A DNA stretch of 23,200 nt from SHLJ01 sp041618535 (GCA_041618535.1 JBFKFP010000028.1:1-23200), one strand, 5' to 3'. Counted from the first letter of the stretch, positions 7,973 to 16,438 are shown. Notes: generated by a model not told the origin, from the sequence alone. Translations and numbers: made by a program.

Positions 7973-9042
7973 ACAGAGAAATCGGGTCGTCTTTTTATAA
8001 GCTCGAAATTGAGGATAAAGTCTACCAGGCTTTGGCCGATCGGAAGATCGAGCTCAAGGATGATGTTCGGGTTTATAATTCCGGAAGAAGCGCTATGAGG
8101 GCAATCCTGGAAACGATTCATGCAAAACGTACGCCAGGAACCATCTGGGTTCCGGAATACTATTGTCACAACGTTACAGCTTTCCTTGAGCGCAATTACA
8201 GTTCCATCCGATATTATTATATCGATCCCTTCGATTGCGATCAGGATTTTAACTTTGAGGAATTCTGCACCAGGAATGATGTGATCCTGCTGAACAATTA
8301 CTGGGGGTTGTTTGAATACAACTACAATACCGAATCTAAAGATCGGCCGACAATTATAGAGGATCATTCACATGGCTGGCTTTCGACCCAGAGTTTGGAA
8401 AGCAAGGCCGATTACTGCCTGGCCTCTGTAAGGAAGACCTACCCCGTTCCCATTGGCGGAATTGCCTGGCAACCTGGTCAGAACAATTTTGGCCCCGGAT
8501 ATGAAGACGGCTTGGATGAAACCATGGATAAGGCGTACCTCACCCTTAAGCAGTCGATGATTAAAAAAAGGGATTATCTCAAATCGGGGAAAGGGAAAAA
8601 AGATATTTACCTGAATCTACTGTCCATGGGGGAGTCTTTAATCTCTGCGTCCAACAGCTATTCAAGGCCCGATGCCGGGCTTTACGCTGCCATCGAATCA
8701 TATATAAAATTTGATGTCAACAAGGTAAAGGCCGCCAACCTTAAGGTCGTTTTAGGCCATTTGAATTCATCTGAACATTTTAGGATAATAAACCGTAAAG
8801 GCCATACCCCATTTGGCTTATTGTTATTGTTCCGCGACAAGGACATATTTGATCAGTTCAAGGCTTTCTGCCTGAAAAGGCATATTTACCCGGCCAACCT
8901 CTGGCCGGACAACGACCTCAGGACACCGTGGAAATACTTTTTTAATATCCATGTCGATTTCAGGTATGATGCCGACGACATGAAATATCTGGCCAACTGT
9001 ATAAATGAATGGACCGAAAAGTCGGTGCCAACCATGGTATGA
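7969..9042 (+). CDS. Divergent DegT/DnrJ/EryC1-like PLP-dependent protein (first of a pair)
   Basis: This 357-residue protein starts with GTG at 7969, overlapping the preceding stop by four bases (GTGA). It follows the fold-type-I PLP pattern of the DegT sugar-aminotransferase group but is far from the standard sequence. A phosphate-loop-like NSGRSAM lies at 37-43. Asp132 in IIEDHSHGW is the expected partner of the pyridine nitrogen, and Lys156 in SVRKTYPVPIGG is the probable Schiff-base lysine. The core residues needed to bind PLP therefore appear present. The usual family phrases around the substrate site are absent, and the middle region (about 170-260) is long and unfamiliar. It is coupled to a second, shorter PLP-like gene by a four-base overlap, so a heteromeric enzyme is possible. 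The substrate is unknown; a sugar or an amino-acid-derived group is a reasonable guess. Confidence 0.78.
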   Translation: MNREIGSSFYKLEIEDKVYQALADRKIELKDDVRVYNSGRSAMRAILETIHAKRTPGTIWVPEYYCHNVTAFLERNYSSIRYYYIDPFDCDQDFNFEEFCTRNDVILLNNYWGLFEYNYNTESKDRPTIIEDHSHGWLSTQSLESKADYCLASVRKTYPVPIGGIAWQPGQNNFGPGYEDGLDETMDKAYLTLKQSMIKKRDYLKSGKGKKDIYLNLLSMGESLISASNSYSRPDAGLYAAIESYIKFDVNKVKAANLKVVLGHLNSSEHFRIINRKGHTPFGLLLLFRDKDIFDQFKAFCLKRHIYPANLWPDNDLRTPWKYFFNIHVDFRYDADDMKYLANCINEWTEKSVPTMV

Positions 9043-9956
9043 TAGCCAAGAAAGCACATATACGCACTAATTTCAGACGGGATATCAGTATTTATCCCAG
9101 GGCTCGTGATGCCTGGAAAGCTGTGCTTGAAGCTTATTCACATAAATATCCCGACTCAAAGGTTTTGCTGCCATCCTATATTGGTTGGACGCAGGCCGAA
9201 GGCAGCGGTATTTTTGATCCGGTATCGAATGTAGGATTATCTTATGAATTCTATGGCCTTGATAAATACCTGCGAATAGATTTTGAGGATCTGAAGAAAA
9301 AAGTTGACCAAAACCCGGATGCAGTTTTGCTTTTGGTCCATTATTTTGGTTTCCCCGATATCAATTATGATGAGATCACCAGCTGGCTGGACGAGAAAAA
9401 TGTGTTCTACGTGGAAGACAATGCTCATGGCATGCTGAGCGACTGGATTGGGAGCCGTTGTGGACGGCGCGGTGCTTATAGTTTTTTCTCCCTTCATAAA
9501 AACCTGCCGTTTAAAGACGGTGGCATGCTGATTGACAACCATTCTGAGTCCCTGGATATTGAACAGAAGGATTATTTGTCACCCTCCGAGGTTTTATCAT
9601 ATGACATGCATGGAATCTTTCACAGAAGAAGGGAAAACTACGAGCTGCTCCTGAAGGAATTGAAAGGGGTTCATGGCCTGGAATTGTTATACACCAGGCT
9701 TGCAGAGGGGATCAGTCCGCAGTCATTTCCGGTTTTAATCCTCGATGCTGACCGCGATGACATTTTCAGGAAGATGAATGAGAGTGGATTTGGTCTGGTA
9801 AGCCTGTATTATCACATGATCGAACCATTGAGGAGTACAGACTACGAATCTGTTCAGTTCACATCAAAACATATCACGAATCTTCCTGTGCATCAGGACT
9901 GTGAGAAGGAGGCATTGGTTAAAATGGCAACCGCTTTAAAAGAACTGCTGGCATGA
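9039..9956 (+). CDS. Short divergent DegT-like PLP-dependent protein (second of the pair)
   Basis: The start is placed at the ATG at 9039, which overlaps the previous stop as ATGA and gives 305 residues. An ATG at 9009 exists but would need a 34-base overlap. The protein aligns by eye with the preceding gene product. YPRARDAWKAVL (19-30) sits where the neighbour has YNSGRSAMRAIL. VEDNAHGML (125-133) carries the expected Asp127, and SLHKNLPFKDGG (151-162) the expected lysine Lys154. The phosphate-binding turn is altered, since Arg-Ala-Arg-Asp replaces the usual small residues, so cofactor binding may be weak or depend on the partner subunit. At 305 residues it is much shorter than the 370-400 usual for DegT aminotransferases. 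It may be a companion subunit or a separate enzyme acting on the same substituent. Confidence 0.75.
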   Translation: MIAKKAHIRTNFRRDISIYPRARDAWKAVLEAYSHKYPDSKVLLPSYIGWTQAEGSGIFDPVSNVGLSYEFYGLDKYLRIDFEDLKKKVDQNPDAVLLLVHYFGFPDINYDEITSWLDEKNVFYVEDNAHGMLSDWIGSRCGRRGAYSFFSLHKNLPFKDGGMLIDNHSESLDIEQKDYLSPSEVLSYDMHGIFHRRRENYELLLKELKGVHGLELLYTRLAEGISPQSFPVLILDADRDDIFRKMNESGFGLVSLYYHMIEPLRSTDYESVQFTSKHITNLPVHQDCEKEALVKMATALKELLA

Positions 9957-11017
9957 CTTTGGAATTGTTACATCTCAATACCCATCAGGCCCGGCAATAC
10001 AATGAGGCCCTTGATCACCTTGGAGGGAATCACCCCTATTATAAACTGGAATTCCTGGATATCTTTTACAGCGGAATAGAGGGCTCGAAGGCGCTGGTCA
10101 TGAAAAGCGATTCAGGCAAGCCTGTGGTGGTCATGCCCATTTACCTTCGCCCTATTGAAAATGATGAATTATCAGATCATTATGACGTGATCTCGACCTG
10201 GGGGTACAGCGGACCACAGTTTCATTCAAATCTTGAACCGGAGAATCTCGAGATTTTTTGGAGACTTGTTGATGATTGGTACAGAGAGAATGGAATTGTT
10301 TCTGAATTCGTCCGATTCAAACTGGACAACAGTCATTTATATTACTCGGGGACCCTAGTTGAAGGCATGCATAATATCAAAGGGAAATTGAAAGATCCGG
10401 AGATCATCTGGAGGAACTATAACAGAAAGGTTCGCAAGAACATCAATAAAGCAAAACGCGAGGGACTGTCGGTTAAGTTGTTCTATGCCGATGACATCAG
10501 TGTTGATATCTTCGGGCAGTTCTATGCGATCTTCGAACATACCATGGATCGTACTCATGCCGCAGCCTCATACTATTATTCATACGAGAAGTTAAAGGCC
10601 TTTATGAGGAACAATCCTCAAAACTGTGCACTGGTGCTGACGTTTAAAGATGAAAAGCCAGTTGCCTCAGAGATGATACTGCTTTCAGAGGATACTGTAT
10701 TTTCATTTATAGGCGGTACGCTGGCTGATTATTTTGAATTCAGGCCTAATGAGATCCTGAAGGATGAGATCATCAAATGGGCATACCGACGAGGCTATGA
10801 ATATTTTGTCCTCGGCGGGGGCTATGGAAAGGATGACGGGATTTTCAGGTATAAACAGGCATTTTTTCCAAAGGATATTTGCCCCTTTTATACGGGAAGA
10901 AAAATTATTGACGAAAAGGCTTATCGCTACCTTTCTGGGCTGGAAGACGAGCCGATTAACATCAGGGAAGATTTCTTCCCGCTATACAGGAAGCCCAATG
11001 CCTCCTTAACCTTGTAA
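9953..11017 (+). CDS. FemAB/GNAT-like acyltransferase (Acetyltransf_6 type)
   Basis: This 354-residue protein shows features of the FemAB-like branch of the GNAT superfamily. A basic RKNINKAKREG segment at 161-171 matches the 'R-K-x-I-x-K-A-x-x-x-G' hallmark. A long C-terminal GNAT half follows, with PVASEMILL (236-244) and the closing LGGGYGKDDGIF...YKQAF block (287-304). Relatives transfer amino-acyl groups from tRNA to peptidoglycan or act as acyl-CoA transferases in exopolysaccharide loci; the sequence alone does not say which. The gene begins with a four-base ATGA overlap with the PLP-like gene before it and abuts the FAD-protein gene after it, so all four genes look co-translated. A role in acylating the amino group made by the PLP pair is an inference from this order. 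There is no signal peptide, so it is cytoplasmic. Confidence 0.82.
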   Translation: MTLELLHLNTHQARQYNEALDHLGGNHPYYKLEFLDIFYSGIEGSKALVMKSDSGKPVVVMPIYLRPIENDELSDHYDVISTWGYSGPQFHSNLEPENLEIFWRLVDDWYRENGIVSEFVRFKLDNSHLYYSGTLVEGMHNIKGKLKDPEIIWRNYNRKVRKNINKAKREGLSVKLFYADDISVDIFGQFYAIFEHTMDRTHAAASYYYSYEKLKAFMRNNPQNCALVLTFKDEKPVASEMILLSEDTVFSFIGGTLADYFEFRPNEILKDEIIKWAYRRGYEYFVLGGGYGKDDGIFRYKQAFFPKDICPFYTGRKIIDEKAYRYLSGLEDEPINIREDFFPLYRKPNASLTL

Positions 11018-12619
11018 ATGAAACAGAACGGCAGTAAACATAGAATGGATATTACCTTTGTGGGCTCAGGCATAGCGACAACCTTTACCCTTTTGCCCAT
11101 GCTGGAATCTGTAATAAAGCATGGATCGGAACAGGGTTTAGTGAGAATAGCCGTTATAGAAAAAAATACGGAATGGTTTACCGGTTTGGCATACGGTCCT
11201 AAATCTGGTGAGTCTGCTTTATTGATTACTTCCCTGGCCGATTTTCTTCAGGAAGGAGAGCTCAGGCAGGAATTTATCTCATGGCTCATCCATAATAGCA
11301 AGGCCTTGATTGAAGATTTGCGGAATGACGGTGGTTCGCTGTCTCTGAATTGGATAAGGACACATAAGGATGATATAGAGGCCGGTGACTGGGAGGATAT
11401 TTATATCCCGAGAAGATTCTTTGGTAAATACCTTAAGGAGAAAGTAAATAAGCTTATTGATAAAGCTAAGGCCAATGATCAAATAGAACTGTTCTTTATC
11501 CAGGATGAGGTCAGTGCCATCGATAAATCGGGAAATGGATACTCATTGCATTTTAATTCTGGACGTACAGCACTTCGTTCTGAGAAAGTAGTGCTTTCGG
11601 TCGGGATCCCTCCCTCAAAAGAATATTGGACTTCAGGGGAAGAACAAAAATTAAATGATCAGGTTTGCCTAATAGCCGATCCTTATAATCCCGGACTTAC
11701 TGAAAATCTTGAGAAGATCAGAAACTATGTAAATAAGGGTGAATCTGGCAATGTTCTCATAATAGGGGCAAATGCCAGTGCCATGGAGATGATCTATAAG
11801 CTGAATGATGAGCCTGAAATACGTCCTAAATTAGGAAATTTCTTAATTATTTCTCCCAAGGGTGAATTGCCTAATTCAGCACAGGACGATTTTACAAGAA
11901 TGGTCAGGTTTATTCCCGAAAACCTTTTGGCGCTGGAAGGAAAAGATGATTTAACGGCATGGGAGATCTATAAAGCCGCTAATTTAGACCTGGACGCCGC
12001 CGAGAATCGTGGATTTGGGACTGCCATCTCTGAGATACCCATCTCGAAAGCCTTTATCTCCCTTCTCGAAAGTCTTAACAGTGAGGAACTGCAGGCTTTC
12101 GCCAGCCTTTACGGGAACGAGATCGGGAAACGCCAGAGGCGGGCTGGGAAACATTATACCGATGTGGTTGATCACCTTATGGCTCAAAACCGGATTAGAA
12201 ATATCAAGGGTTATTTTACCAGCCTGATATCTGATGAAAGGACCACGGGCGTAAGGTTTGATTTTAAACTTGAACCAGGAAAGAAAGAACGTATCTCCGA
12301 ACAAAAAATCGATATAGTCATCAATTGTAGTGGTTCCAAAACACTGGATGAAAAGAATCTTCCTGAACTGCTCGTACAATTGATGAATGCAGGGCTTTGC
12401 GTCATAAATCCGTCAAGGAGGGGATTCCTTGTTGATAATGATATGCAGTGTTCTAAGGGTTTTTATGTTGCGGGTCCCTTGCTGGCCGGAAATGTTATTG
12501 AGGATGTACCATTCTGGCATTTAGAACACTGCGGCCGTATCATAAAGCTCGGAGAACGATTGGCACACAAGCTTCTGAATAGGGAACCAAAGCAAGTCTG
12601 GCGGAATAAAACCCTTTAA
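11018..12619 (+). CDS. FAD/NAD(P)-binding oxidoreductase-like protein
   Basis: This 533-residue protein begins immediately after the stop of the FemAB-like gene. It has two dinucleotide-binding motifs. The N-terminal one is FVGSGIA (14-20), followed by an acidic strand end AVIEKN (45-50), and the second is LIIGANASAMEM (247-258). The C-terminal part has INCSG and then GFYVAGPLLAGN, the usual FAD-closing strand of flavoprotein oxidoreductases. The overall pattern matches the FAD-NAD(P)-binding proteins of the NAD_binding_9 type, related at a distance to flavin N-hydroxylases and monooxygenases. The reaction is not predictable. Being last in a coupled run with two PLP-like proteins and an acyltransferase, it may oxidise or hydroxylate the amino substituent, but that is inference. 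A 219-base gap after it marks the end of this gene run. Confidence 0.8.
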   Translation: MKQNGSKHRMDITFVGSGIATTFTLLPMLESVIKHGSEQGLVRIAVIEKNTEWFTGLAYGPKSGESALLITSLADFLQEGELRQEFISWLIHNSKALIEDLRNDGGSLSLNWIRTHKDDIEAGDWEDIYIPRRFFGKYLKEKVNKLIDKAKANDQIELFFIQDEVSAIDKSGNGYSLHFNSGRTALRSEKVVLSVGIPPSKEYWTSGEEQKLNDQVCLIADPYNPGLTENLEKIRNYVNKGESGNVLIIGANASAMEMIYKLNDEPEIRPKLGNFLIISPKGELPNSAQDDFTRMVRFIPENLLALEGKDDLTAWEIYKAANLDLDAAENRGFGTAISEIPISKAFISLLESLNSEELQAFASLYGNEIGKRQRRAGKHYTDVVDHLMAQNRIRNIKGYFTSLISDERTTGVRFDFKLEPGKKERISEQKIDIVINCSGSKTLDEKNLPELLVQLMNAGLCVINPSRRGFLVDNDMQCSKGFYVAGPLLAGNVIEDVPFWHLEHCGRIIKLGERLAHKLLNREPKQVWRNKTL

Positions 12620-12838
12620 GGTCAATATTTCTGTTCAAATTATTTTATTCCGTAACTGTCGTAATTTTTTGCAATTCGTCGTATTTTTTCTGAAAAGAAA
12701 CTATTTTGACTCATCTTTGATCTTGTGCACATAGGGATTCTCGTGTGTAGATTGTGCGGTGAAATAAAAATATAATATATTGAAGTACAATAACATATGA
12801 GACTCCTTTACAATTGTCCTAATCCCGGTTAACGTACT
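12620..12838 (+). promoter_or_regulatory. AT-rich intergenic region, probable promoter for the O-acetylation genes
   Basis: At 219 bases this is the longest gene-free stretch in the window, and it is visibly richer in A and T than the flanking genes. It sits between the FAD-protein gene and the MBOAT gene. I see no exact Bacteroidota -7 element (TAnnTTTG), but there are weak candidates. CATCTTTG at 12712-12719 is one base off the consensus. TATATTG at 12776-12782 has a TTG 21 bases upstream (12752-12754). No clear hairpin followed by a T-run is seen after the upstream stop. The region probably restarts transcription, but the exact start site cannot be chosen by eye. Confidence 0.35.
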
Positions 12839-14278
12839 ATGTTATTCAATTCCGTAGATTTTGCCATCTTCCTTCCGTTGGTTTTCGGGATCTATTGGTT
12901 TTTAACCAACCGCTGGTTAAAAGTGCAGAACCTGTTCATCGTGACAGCAAGTTATGTGTTCTACGGATGGTGGGATTACCGCTTCCTTGCACTTATCGTA
13001 TTCAGTACAGTGGTGGACTACAGCATGGGCATTCTGCTTGATAAAACAGAGAAAAAATCGGTCAGGCAGCGGCTGTTACTCATCAGCATCCTGGTCAACA
13101 TAGGATTCCTGGGATTCTTTAAGTATTACAACTTCTTTGTCGATAATTTTGCAGAAGCCTTTTCATTCTTTGGAAGGGACATCTCGGTACGCTCACTTAA
13201 CATCATTCTACCGGTCGGGATCAGCTTTTACACCTTCCAGACGCTTAGTTATACCATAGACGTATATAAACGGAAAATGAAACCAACCCGCAATCTGGTT
13301 GCGTTTGCTGCATTTGTTAGTTTTTTCCCTCAGTTGGTGGCGGGTCCTATTGAACGGGCCACTCACCTGCTTCCCCAATTTTATAAAAAAAGGAAATTCG
13401 AGTATGGGATGGCAGTTGATGGCATGAGGCAGATTTTATGGGGGCTTTTCAAAAAGATCGTAATAGCTGATAACTGTGCCGAATATGTCAATTATGTTTT
13501 CACCAATTATGGGGAAATGAGTGGAAGCACACTGGCGATGGGATCTTTTTTCTTCGCCTTCCAGATCTATTGTGACTTTTCAGGTTATTCCGATATTGCG
13601 ATAGGAACGGCACGGCTGTTTGGATTCGACCTGATGAAAAACTTCGCCTTTCCCTATTTCTCAAGGGATATCGCCGAATTCTGGAGGCGATGGCATATCT
13701 CACTCTCAACCTGGTTCAGGGATTACGTGTACATTCCTTTAGGGGGGAGTCGCGGAGGCGTGAATATGAAGATCAGGAACACTTTTATCATCTTTTTGGT
13801 GAGTGGTTTCTGGCATGGTGCCAATTGGACCTTTATAGTCTGGGGAGCGCTCAACGCCCTGTATTTCCTTCCGCTTATGCTTACCAATAAGAACAGGAAC
13901 CATCTGAATGTTGTAGCTGAAGGACAGATTTTACCAAATATCAGAGAGATATCTAACATTCTTATCACATTTATACTGACCTTAATTGCCTGGATCTTTT
14001 TCCGCGCAGAAACCGTATCAGACGCTTTTTTATACTGCCTCAGGATCCTTGACCAGTCGTTCTTTAGTTTACCCGAAATGACCCTTGACAATTTAAAGAC
14101 CCTTTGGCTGATAGTTGTTTTCGTTATAATAGAATGGCTTGGCAAGGAGAGAGAATACGGTATAGAAGGAATTCACAGGTTCCCGGTTTATTTGCGATGG
14201 TCGTTTTATTTTATCTTAATTTTATTGATGTTCGTCTTTGCAGGTGAGGAACAGGTATTTATATATTTCCAATTCTAG
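12839..14278 (+). CDS. MBOAT family membrane-bound O-acyltransferase (AlgI-like)
   Basis: This 479-residue polytopic membrane protein opens with the typical MBOAT N-terminus MLFNSVDFAIFLPLVF and continues through many hydrophobic segments. The family core is clear: PVGISFYTFQ (125-134), AGPIERA (168-174), CDFSGYSDIAIG (245-256), FWRRWHISLSTWFRDY (281-296) with His286, and SGFWHGANWTF (322-332) with the invariant catalytic His326. Relatives such as AlgI move acyl groups, mostly acetyl, across the inner membrane for O-acetylation of polysaccharides. The next gene, three bases downstream, encodes an SGNH-like protein, the usual partner that delivers the acyl group to the polymer. Together they form an O-acetylation cassette for the glycan made here. 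The acceptor sugar is unknown. Confidence 0.95.
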   Translation: MLFNSVDFAIFLPLVFGIYWFLTNRWLKVQNLFIVTASYVFYGWWDYRFLALIVFSTVVDYSMGILLDKTEKKSVRQRLLLISILVNIGFLGFFKYYNFFVDNFAEAFSFFGRDISVRSLNIILPVGISFYTFQTLSYTIDVYKRKMKPTRNLVAFAAFVSFFPQLVAGPIERATHLLPQFYKKRKFEYGMAVDGMRQILWGLFKKIVIADNCAEYVNYVFTNYGEMSGSTLAMGSFFFAFQIYCDFSGYSDIAIGTARLFGFDLMKNFAFPYFSRDIAEFWRRWHISLSTWFRDYVYIPLGGSRGGVNMKIRNTFIIFLVSGFWHGANWTFIVWGALNALYFLPLMLTNKNRNHLNVVAEGQILPNIREISNILITFILTLIAWIFFRAETVSDAFLYCLRILDQSFFSLPEMTLDNLKTLWLIVVFVIIEWLGKEREYGIEGIHRFPVYLRWSFYFILILLMFVFAGEEQVFIYFQF

Positions 14279-14281
14279 ATC

Positions 14282-15190
14282 ATGAACAGGTTTTTAATCA
14301 GATTCGCTATTTTCTTGATCCTCGGATACCTGGGTGGTGAAATGGTTGTAAGAGCTTTTAAACTGACTTCCGATATTCCCCAGCGATATCGGGACAAATT
14401 CGGATTGCAATTATATAAGCCCGGACAAAAAGGATTTTACAAAGGGGCTGAATATCCCTGGACTGTGAATGAATATGGCTGGATTGGAGTCAATGATTTT
14501 GAAGGAAGGAATAAGAAAGTAGCGATCATCGGGGATTCATTCATAGAGAATCTGATGAACCCCATCAGCTGTCACCAGGGGACCAAGCTTCAGGAGTTGA
14601 ATCCCGGCCTGGGGGTTCTGGAGGCCGGACGTTCCGGTGTTACCTTTATAGAGGCCCTGGAAATTTCGAAACGATTGGATTCATTGAATTTTAATCGTTA
14701 CCTACTCTATATTTCCGATAATGATTTTTATGAGAGCCTGGCAGATAAGAGACGTTATCCGGACAGGCTGCAGTTGGATATGGCATCCAATACCATTCTG
14801 GAAGGAGAATTGAAGTCGCCAGGACTAAAGAAGGTGCTTTATAATATGAAATTTCTGTATTATCTCTACCAACGGTTCCCCCTATTCGTAGATGAACAGA
14901 ACAAGGGGGAGATTCCTGAGGTATCGGAGTTTGATGTGGAAAGCTTTGAGAAGATGTTCCAATTCTGTGAGCAAAATTATTCATTTGATAAAATAAGCCT
15001 TGTATTTCATCCCGGGGCATCTCAAAAAATTACAGACTTCTTTAGATTGAAAGGAGTTAGCACCATTGTTTTGAGCGCGGAAGACGATAAGGCCTGGGAT
15101 TTGAATGAGGCCGATGGGCACTGGTCATGCTTCGGACACGAAGAGGCAGCGATTCAGGTCACATCTGCTTTAAGGAAGATGGGTTTTTAA
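14282..15190 (+). CDS. SGNH/GDSL-like hydrolase, probable MBOAT partner
   Basis: This 302-residue protein has one N-terminal hydrophobic segment (about 4-20), which probably anchors it in the inner membrane with the catalytic part in the periplasm. The SGNH blocks can be followed: IIGDS (82-86, nucleophile Ser86), a glycine-containing block EAGRSG, YISDNDF with the conserved Asn position, and a C-terminal DGHWSCFGHEE from Asp278 with His280. The DGHW...GH ending is typical of SGNH proteins paired with MBOAT acyltransferases. It follows the MBOAT gene by three bases. The likely role is transfer of acetyl groups to, or their removal from, the polysaccharide in the periplasm. Sequence outside the catalytic blocks is not familiar. 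Confidence 0.82.
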   Translation: MNRFLIRFAIFLILGYLGGEMVVRAFKLTSDIPQRYRDKFGLQLYKPGQKGFYKGAEYPWTVNEYGWIGVNDFEGRNKKVAIIGDSFIENLMNPISCHQGTKLQELNPGLGVLEAGRSGVTFIEALEISKRLDSLNFNRYLLYISDNDFYESLADKRRYPDRLQLDMASNTILEGELKSPGLKKVLYNMKFLYYLYQRFPLFVDEQNKGEIPEVSEFDVESFEKMFQFCEQNYSFDKISLVFHPGASQKITDFFRLKGVSTIVLSAEDDKAWDLNEADGHWSCFGHEEAAIQVTSALRKMGF

Positions 15191-15192
15191 AG

Positions 15193-15247
15193 CCAGTTTA
15201 TAACGTAAAAAGATGCGGTTTATCGTCTATATTATTGATAATACTGG
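15193..15247. repeat. Imperfect inverted repeat in the gap after the SGNH gene
   Basis: CCAGTTTAT at 15193-15201 can pair with ATAATACTGG at 15238-15247, with one bulged base. A second, competing pair, TTATC/GATAA, lies inside the element. The loop is long (about 36 bases) and there is no convincing T-run, so a classical intrinsic terminator is unlikely. The 129-base gap probably holds a promoter for the genes from 15320 on. TACTTTTA at 15265-15272 is one base off the TAnnTTTG element but lacks a well-spaced upstream TTTG. Confidence 0.3.
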
Positions 15248-15319
15248 TTTAATTAAGATATTCATACTTTTATAGGCGAGCGGTAGTTGATTAACAGCCA
15301 CAATTCGCAATTTACCCCA

Positions 15320-16438
15320 ATGATGGAAAAGATCTGGTTATCATCACCACATATGAGCGGTCATGAAAGGCAATATGTAGAGGAGGCCTTCGAAACAAAT
15401 TGGATAGCCCCTTTAGGCCCCAATGTTTCCGGTTTTGAGAATGAATTAGAGGCATATCTTTCTGAAGGCAGGTATGTTGCTGCTTTAAGCTCAGGAACAG
15501 CAGCCTTGCATCTCGCTCTTATTCTTCTTGGCGTGGAATGCGGCGATGAGGTGATCTGCCAGAGCAAGACCTTTTCGGCTTCTGCCAATCCGATCGTTTA
15601 CCTTGGTGGAACCCCGGTTTTTATTGACAGTGAATCAGAGACCTGGAATATGTGTCCCGATCTGCTCGAGAAGGCTATAAAAGATCGCGTTAAGAAAGGA
15701 AAAAAGCCAAAGGCTATTATTGCGGTTCACCTTTACGGGATGCCTTATAAGGTCAAGGATATCCATGAGGTGGCCGGGCGTTACGATATCCCGGTGGTCG
15801 AGGATAGCGCGGAATCCCTGGGCAGTAATTATAACGGCAGAAAATGCGGAACTTTCGGGGATCTTTCCATCCTGTCTTTTAACGGAAATAAAATTATAAC
15901 AACCTCGGGCGGTGGCGCCCTTGTTGCTCCTTCCGCAGAAATAAAGAATAAAGCTGTTTTTCTCTCAACCCAGGCTCGTGATGAGTCTCCGGCATACCTG
16001 CATTCCGAAATCGGGTATAATTACCGGATGTCAAATGTATTGGCGGGAATAGGCAGAGGACAACTTCATGTTCTGGATGATTATGCGGTTAAAAGGCGCT
16101 CGAACCACGAATTGTACAGAGAGGAACTGCCGGCAGAACATTTTGAATTCCTCTCAGAACCAGAAGGTCATTTCTCAAACCGTTGGCTGAGTTGTGTTCT
16201 TACCGATTCATACAAAACAAGGGAGGGTATTCGCCTTCTGCTGGAGAGAAATAATATTGAATGCAGGCCGTTATGGAAGCCGATGCACCAGCAGCCGGTG
16301 TTCAAAGGATCCCCGAAATATTTGAACGGGGTATCAGATGAGTTGTTCGAAAAAGGCTTATGTTTGCCTAGCGGATCTAATCTCTCTGATAATGAGATAA
16401 ATAGGGTGATACATACCATCAATTCATATTTTGACTGA
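15320..16438 (+). CDS. DegT/DnrJ/EryC1/StrS sugar aminotransferase, PglE-like
   Basis: This canonical 372-residue PLP-dependent sugar aminotransferase has IWLSSPHM at the N-terminus, a phosphate-binding LSSGTAALHLAL (57-68), VVEDSAESLGS (159-169) with Asp162, and SFNGNKIITTSGGGAL (186-201) with the Schiff-base Lys191. These phrases match the group that adds the 4-amino group to UDP-4-keto-6-deoxy-N-acetylhexosamine, as PglE does in bacillosamine synthesis. The next gene encodes the matching dehydratase, which supports this. The start is set at the ATG at 15320; the frame continues to a TTG at 15287, but the extra residues do not fit the family, and an ATG at 15323 is equally possible. The stop overlaps the next ATG by one base (TGATG). 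It is unlike the divergent PLP pair at 7969-9956. Confidence 0.93.
   Translation: MMEKIWLSSPHMSGHERQYVEEAFETNWIAPLGPNVSGFENELEAYLSEGRYVAALSSGTAALHLALILLGVECGDEVICQSKTFSASANPIVYLGGTPVFIDSESETWNMCPDLLEKAIKDRVKKGKKPKAIIAVHLYGMPYKVKDIHEVAGRYDIPVVEDSAESLGSNYNGRKCGTFGDLSILSFNGNKIITTSGGGALVAPSAEIKNKAVFLSTQARDESPAYLHSEIGYNYRMSNVLAGIGRGQLHVLDDYAVKRRSNHELYREELPAEHFEFLSEPEGHFSNRWLSCVLTDSYKTREGIRLLLERNNIECRPLWKPMHQQPVFKGSPKYLNGVSDELFEKGLCLPSGSNLSDNEINRVIHTINSYFD

Noticed and set aside
7846..8367. Minus-strand open frame of 173 codons
   Set aside because: It lies antisense across the end of the PglC-like gene and the start of the first PLP-like gene, both well supported by motifs; its translation shows no recognisable domain.
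9009..9038. Upstream ATG for the short PLP-like gene
   Set aside because: It needs a 34-base overlap, while the ATG at 9039 gives the ATGA overlap seen at the next junction too.
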